DNA of 64,000 nucleotides from Ancylostoma caninum. Its lineage: Eukaryota; Nematoda; Chromadorea; Rhabditida; Ancylostomatidae. A program made the translations under genes and the position numbers. The DNA is taken from positions 434,001 to 498,000 of the forward strand of contig JBAJFG010000021.1 in the NCBI GenBank assembly GCA_037903475.1, in the 5' to 3' direction. The notes below the pieces were generated by a model. That model did no database searches. It saw only the letters and a program-made list of their open reading frames with translations, and was not told where the DNA came from. This document shows positions 61,001-64,000 of the stretch, piece after piece. Each line of letters starts with the position of its first letter. Position 1 is the stretch's first letter.

Positions 61001-61400
61001 ATAATCTATCGTAGACCTTGTAACGTGGAGGACAGTGATCCTTAGCATTTAGAAAATGTCCGTGTACTCGAGTTTCTAGGGGGACCCTCTCAAAATCATT
61101 TAAAACGGTATGAAAAGTGAGGAAAATAACTCAGGGTAAGAGGCACACCAAATAAATTTTGTATACGTTCGTTTTTTTTTATTAGAAAGGAAATGAATCC
61201 TTGTCTGCTGTGTTTTCAGGAATACCAGGGGTGGTAGTAATTCGGTCGAAAGTGGAAATTAATAGATAACTTTAAGTGGCATCTAAGTCCGACTTAACAT
61301 TTCTGATTTGGAGGAAATTAGCAGGTAATCGTCACACATACAACACGAAATATCAAGTTCAAAACACTCGCTTTCATGGGGAACTGATCACTCGGCCGCT
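58100..61400. other. no confident gene
   Basis: 58220-58510 has GC-rich, GGGTGGG-containing sequence that may be a decayed family D MITE. A minus-strand patch at 60290-60490 is GC-richer and open except for one stop, without family match. C-run at 59977-59991. Confidence 0.35.
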
Positions 61401-61509
61401 GGCCTATAATTTTCCATAACAACCTTTGAACCACAGTGCGCACGTTTCTGTTATTGAATGTTGTTCATCTTTAGCCATAGGGTTATATAGAACAATGCAA
61501 AAACCCATA

Positions 61510-61585
61510 ACATCACGGGAATCGAACCTTTGACTACGCTCGCATAACCGCGCGTACTTACCACTGCACCACCAACTGCACAGTG
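61510..61585 (-). repeat. tRNA-derived SINE head, copy 1
   Basis: The minus strand has an A-box-like GGTGGTGCAGTGGTAAGTAC and, 36 bp on, a B-box GGTTCGATTCC. Stem pairing expected of a functional tRNA is not evident, so it is read as the pol III promoter head of a SINE. Confidence 0.65.
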
Positions 61586-61914
61586 AAGTATGCTCCGTTT
61601 CATGCCGATAAAACGAGTTCACTTGAATTCCTAGGAACCTATACTTCCGGGTATCGATTGCGGATTTCTACAAAATGTGTGACCTTGCGCACCTCTCTAT
61701 AATACTAAATTAATCCAAGTTAAGGTCTCTCGACTTCCTATTAGCAGTTGTATGAAAAGCCAACCGCTAAAGTATTGTTTGAGGACTCATGCATATTAGT
61801 GACTAAGGATGATTTACCGCTCAACTCTCAGTTTGAGATAGGCATAGCTATTGTCACCCAACTCCTCTGTACAAAAGGTTTGAAAAACTATTTGCAAAAC
61901 GTTTGCCTTGGACA

Positions 61915-61975
61915 GATCTTGATCCACAGACCGAGTTGCTCTGACCGAGCCACTTAACCACTACACCACCCAATA
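61915..61975 (-). repeat. tRNA-derived SINE head, copy 2 (degenerate B box)
   Basis: A-box-like GGGTGGTGTAGTGGTTAAGT on the minus strand. The B-box position has only GGATCAAGATC. Confidence 0.5.
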
Positions 61976-62144
61976 CACGACATGATTGTTCTTTGCATGC
62001 ACATAGGTCAAAAGATTTTTCTCCCATCATGGGTCAAAAATTTGCTTTGTAGCTCAAGCCACTGCTTGATAATTAGCCGGTGTGATTGAAGCCGCCTATT
62101 ATGCAGGAAACACTTGAATATTTGTTTGCAAAGCTCTGACATTG

Positions 62145-62215
62145 CAACGGAATTGAACCATCGATCGATTGCATGATGAACCAACATCCTGCCCACTACA
62201 CTACCGCCCACCTTT
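62145..62215 (-). repeat. tRNA-derived SINE head, copy 3
   Basis: Minus strand GTGGGCGGTAGTGTAGTGGG followed by a B box GGTTCAATTCC. Same spacing and orientation as copy 1. Confidence 0.65.
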
Positions 62216-62368
62216 TCTGTGCATGCTGAGAGACATGTGATCAATGATTTCCTGGCAAGAATGTACTGTTGGTAATGATCTTCCTTGCATCTCCTGCAGC
62301 TCCTCGTGAATGAATGGCATAAAGTGGACAAGCGCGCTCGGAGCGCGGTTGTATCGGCGAAATCGCCA

Positions 62369-62420
62369 GCGAAATCTGCATCAAAATGTACCCTTGGGTA
62401 CATTTTGCTGCAGATTTCGC
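62369..62420. repeat. 52-bp hairpin, 25-bp arms with one mismatch
   Basis: GCGAAATCTGCA...AATGTACCC, TT spacer, GGGTACATT...TGCAGATTTCGC. Single T/G difference between the arms. It could be the remnant of a very short palindromic element. Confidence 0.9.
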
Positions 62421-62429
62421 AAGGTGTCT

Positions 62430-64000
62430 GCGCCTCACAGAGTTGCACGCTCTTTCACGCGCACTGTCCAGTTATTGACTAGGTCAGACTTAGCGGCAGC
62501 TCAGCACCAACTAAGCGCAAGCTGGAAATTTCGGAAAAAAGATCAGAATTTCCTCCCACTTAGATGCCAATTTTCAATCCAAACTTTCTTATGTGCATTG
62601 GGCCTTGAAGAACATATTTCCAAAAATTGAAATCTAGTGTTAAGTGCCACTTAAGTGGGACTTACACATCACCCTTAGATGCGAATTTCGGCCTAATTAC
62701 TACCACCCCAGAGTTTGAAGGCAGCAGCGTACGCAGACGTACAGCCAAGGGCCTTTGCAATTTCGGGGACTCAACCGTAGGAAGGAAATTAATAAAATAT
62801 TAATTTCTATATTAAACACTGAAAGATGAATGCTTGGAAATTAGTGATGAGAGCAAAGAATCGAAAATAAGCTAATACAAGATTTTCTCTGTTCTACTAC
62901 GGTGGTAAAATGCTCGTCTTTCCATGGAACAAAAAGCATATTTTCTGAGAACAAGGTTACCACATATTTATCCAAGTCCTATACAAAATATTTCTATTAC
63001 TGAACCTTCGATATCTTCCACACAGAGAGTGACCGTTCTCCTGTAGGATTTCGCAGCAGTGAAGTGAGTATGAAGCGCACTGAAGTCAACCCAGCTGAAG
63101 TACTCCATCCGAGGTTTTCAGCAAGGGGGCCCTCGTTACCGAGTTCATTGCGACCATTTTATGATCATGTTGGCTTTCGGCACATTTCAATTAGCTGGTG
63201 CGCAGCTCTAAATGGCTACGTTGGCTGCAGCTAAATCTCCCTCATTAAATCGGCACTAAAGGCATTTCGTCACTCCATCGGCGCCGCGGTAGGCGTCAGC
63301 CGAGCGGAAAAAGCAGAGGCTGACCACTTTTTAGAAGAACGTGTGCCTCGGAACGTGTTGCATTTCAAAGTGCACTTTTGGACTGGCATGGTGCAGAAAA
63401 CCGCGTCGCAATGCATGGAAAAAGAACCCTCGAGTCAAACGTGAGCAGCACTCGATTAGTCTCTCGAAAAATGCCCTGATGTCTCTAAAGACGGCCAATG
63501 TCCGTTTGCCACTACGAGCAAACAGCAGCAGCTACACGAGAGATGTATCCCCACGCAAGGAGAACCTTGTCATGGCTACCTGCTGGCCTCCAGTATCGAT
63601 TCGCCTCCTGCTATGCATCCACGGATGGATGTCGTCGAGTGGGTGTAAACATAGGATGCCAATCCGGCTACGGAGCACATCAACCTGGCCGCTAAAAGGG
63701 CATTGGCTGCGATTGAAGTGGAAGCTTCTCTCTATCTAAATATCCAGTGGTGGCTTCCGACGTTCCCGAGAAGGTGGTGATCTACCCGAAGTTCTTGAAG
63801 AATACTTAAGAGTTTTTTTTTTGCTAAAAATAAGGGGATAACTTGTCCAAATGACCCGTCTCAACCAGTGATGACGAGCAATCGTGAGGAGAGCAAGATT
63901 TGTCATCCCCCCCCCTTCTCCCCGTTAGATGAGCGAAAGTCTTAGAACCTCCCTAGGAATGTTCACGATTCCCGCCACAGGATAATTTACTGCAAGAAGC
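62430..64000. other. no confident gene; GC-richer patch 63060-63770
   Basis: 63060-63770 on the plus strand has long frames (132 codons at 63341-63739; in another frame CPDVSKDGQCPFATTSKQQQ). All are interrupted and none matched a family I know. Possibly a decayed transposon or pseudogene. Confidence 0.3.

Noticed and set aside
61510..62215. Functional tRNA genes
   Set aside because: Only A and B boxes are recognisable; acceptor and anticodon stems do not pair convincingly.
1..64000. CRISPR arrays, prokaryotic operons, phage or retroviral genomes
   Set aside because: No spaced direct repeats of CRISPR type. All recognised genes have nematode-type introns. Reverse transcriptases are LINE type; no gag, protease, integrase or LTR pairs seen.

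Overview
The window reads as nuclear DNA of a nematode, most likely a strongylid (hookworm-like). This is an inference. It rests on short introns with TTTCAG-type acceptors, AT-rich non-coding DNA, mariner elements, RTE-type LINEs of the kind common in hookworm genomes, and an ATP synthase coupling factor 6 that resembles the nematode form. There is no sign of prokaryotic or viral gene organisation, no CRISPR array and no rRNA gene.

Three host genes could be built exon by exon with consistent splice phases, all on the minus strand. (1) 93-5246: a 16-exon, about 607-residue multi-pass membrane protein of the LMBR1/LMBD2 family (LMBRD2 orthologue). (2) 5503-8563: a 3-exon, 129-residue mitochondrial ATP synthase coupling factor 6 (atp-4). 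It lies 257 bp upstream of gene 1 on the same strand, with a poly(A) signal, a UAYYUU-type element and possible trans-splice acceptors in between, so the two may form an operon. (3) 22616-57090: the 3' portion (17 exons, 697 residues, about 34.5 kb) of an extracellular EGF / laminin-G protein with order EGF, Thr-rich linker, LamG1, Thr-rich linker, LamG2, EGF, LamG3, stop. Its first exon in the window starts in mid-codon, so more 5' exons must lie above 57090, possibly outside the window. Two of its introns appear to use GC-AG splice sites with the same donor, GCGAGT.

The rest is repeat-rich. 8.6-22.6 kb holds a cluster of palindromic elements, two unrelated LINE remnants (CR1-like, and RTE-like on both strands), a fold-back element, and a LINE split by a 1.4-kb inverted-repeat element that itself contains a MITE. 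The large introns of gene 3 hold a mariner (25964-27245), two mariner relics, several MITE families present in two copies each, a 60-bp GC-rich minisatellite (40245-41200) and a (TA)34 tract. 57.1-64 kb has no confident gene but carries three tRNA-derived SINE heads and a strong hairpin.

The least expected signals are two different TTAA-flanked MITE families sharing the terminus AGGCAG, the repeated GC-AG introns, the nested insertion with a 3-bp target duplication, and the minisatellite whose unit is exactly 20 codons and open in several frames on both strands.
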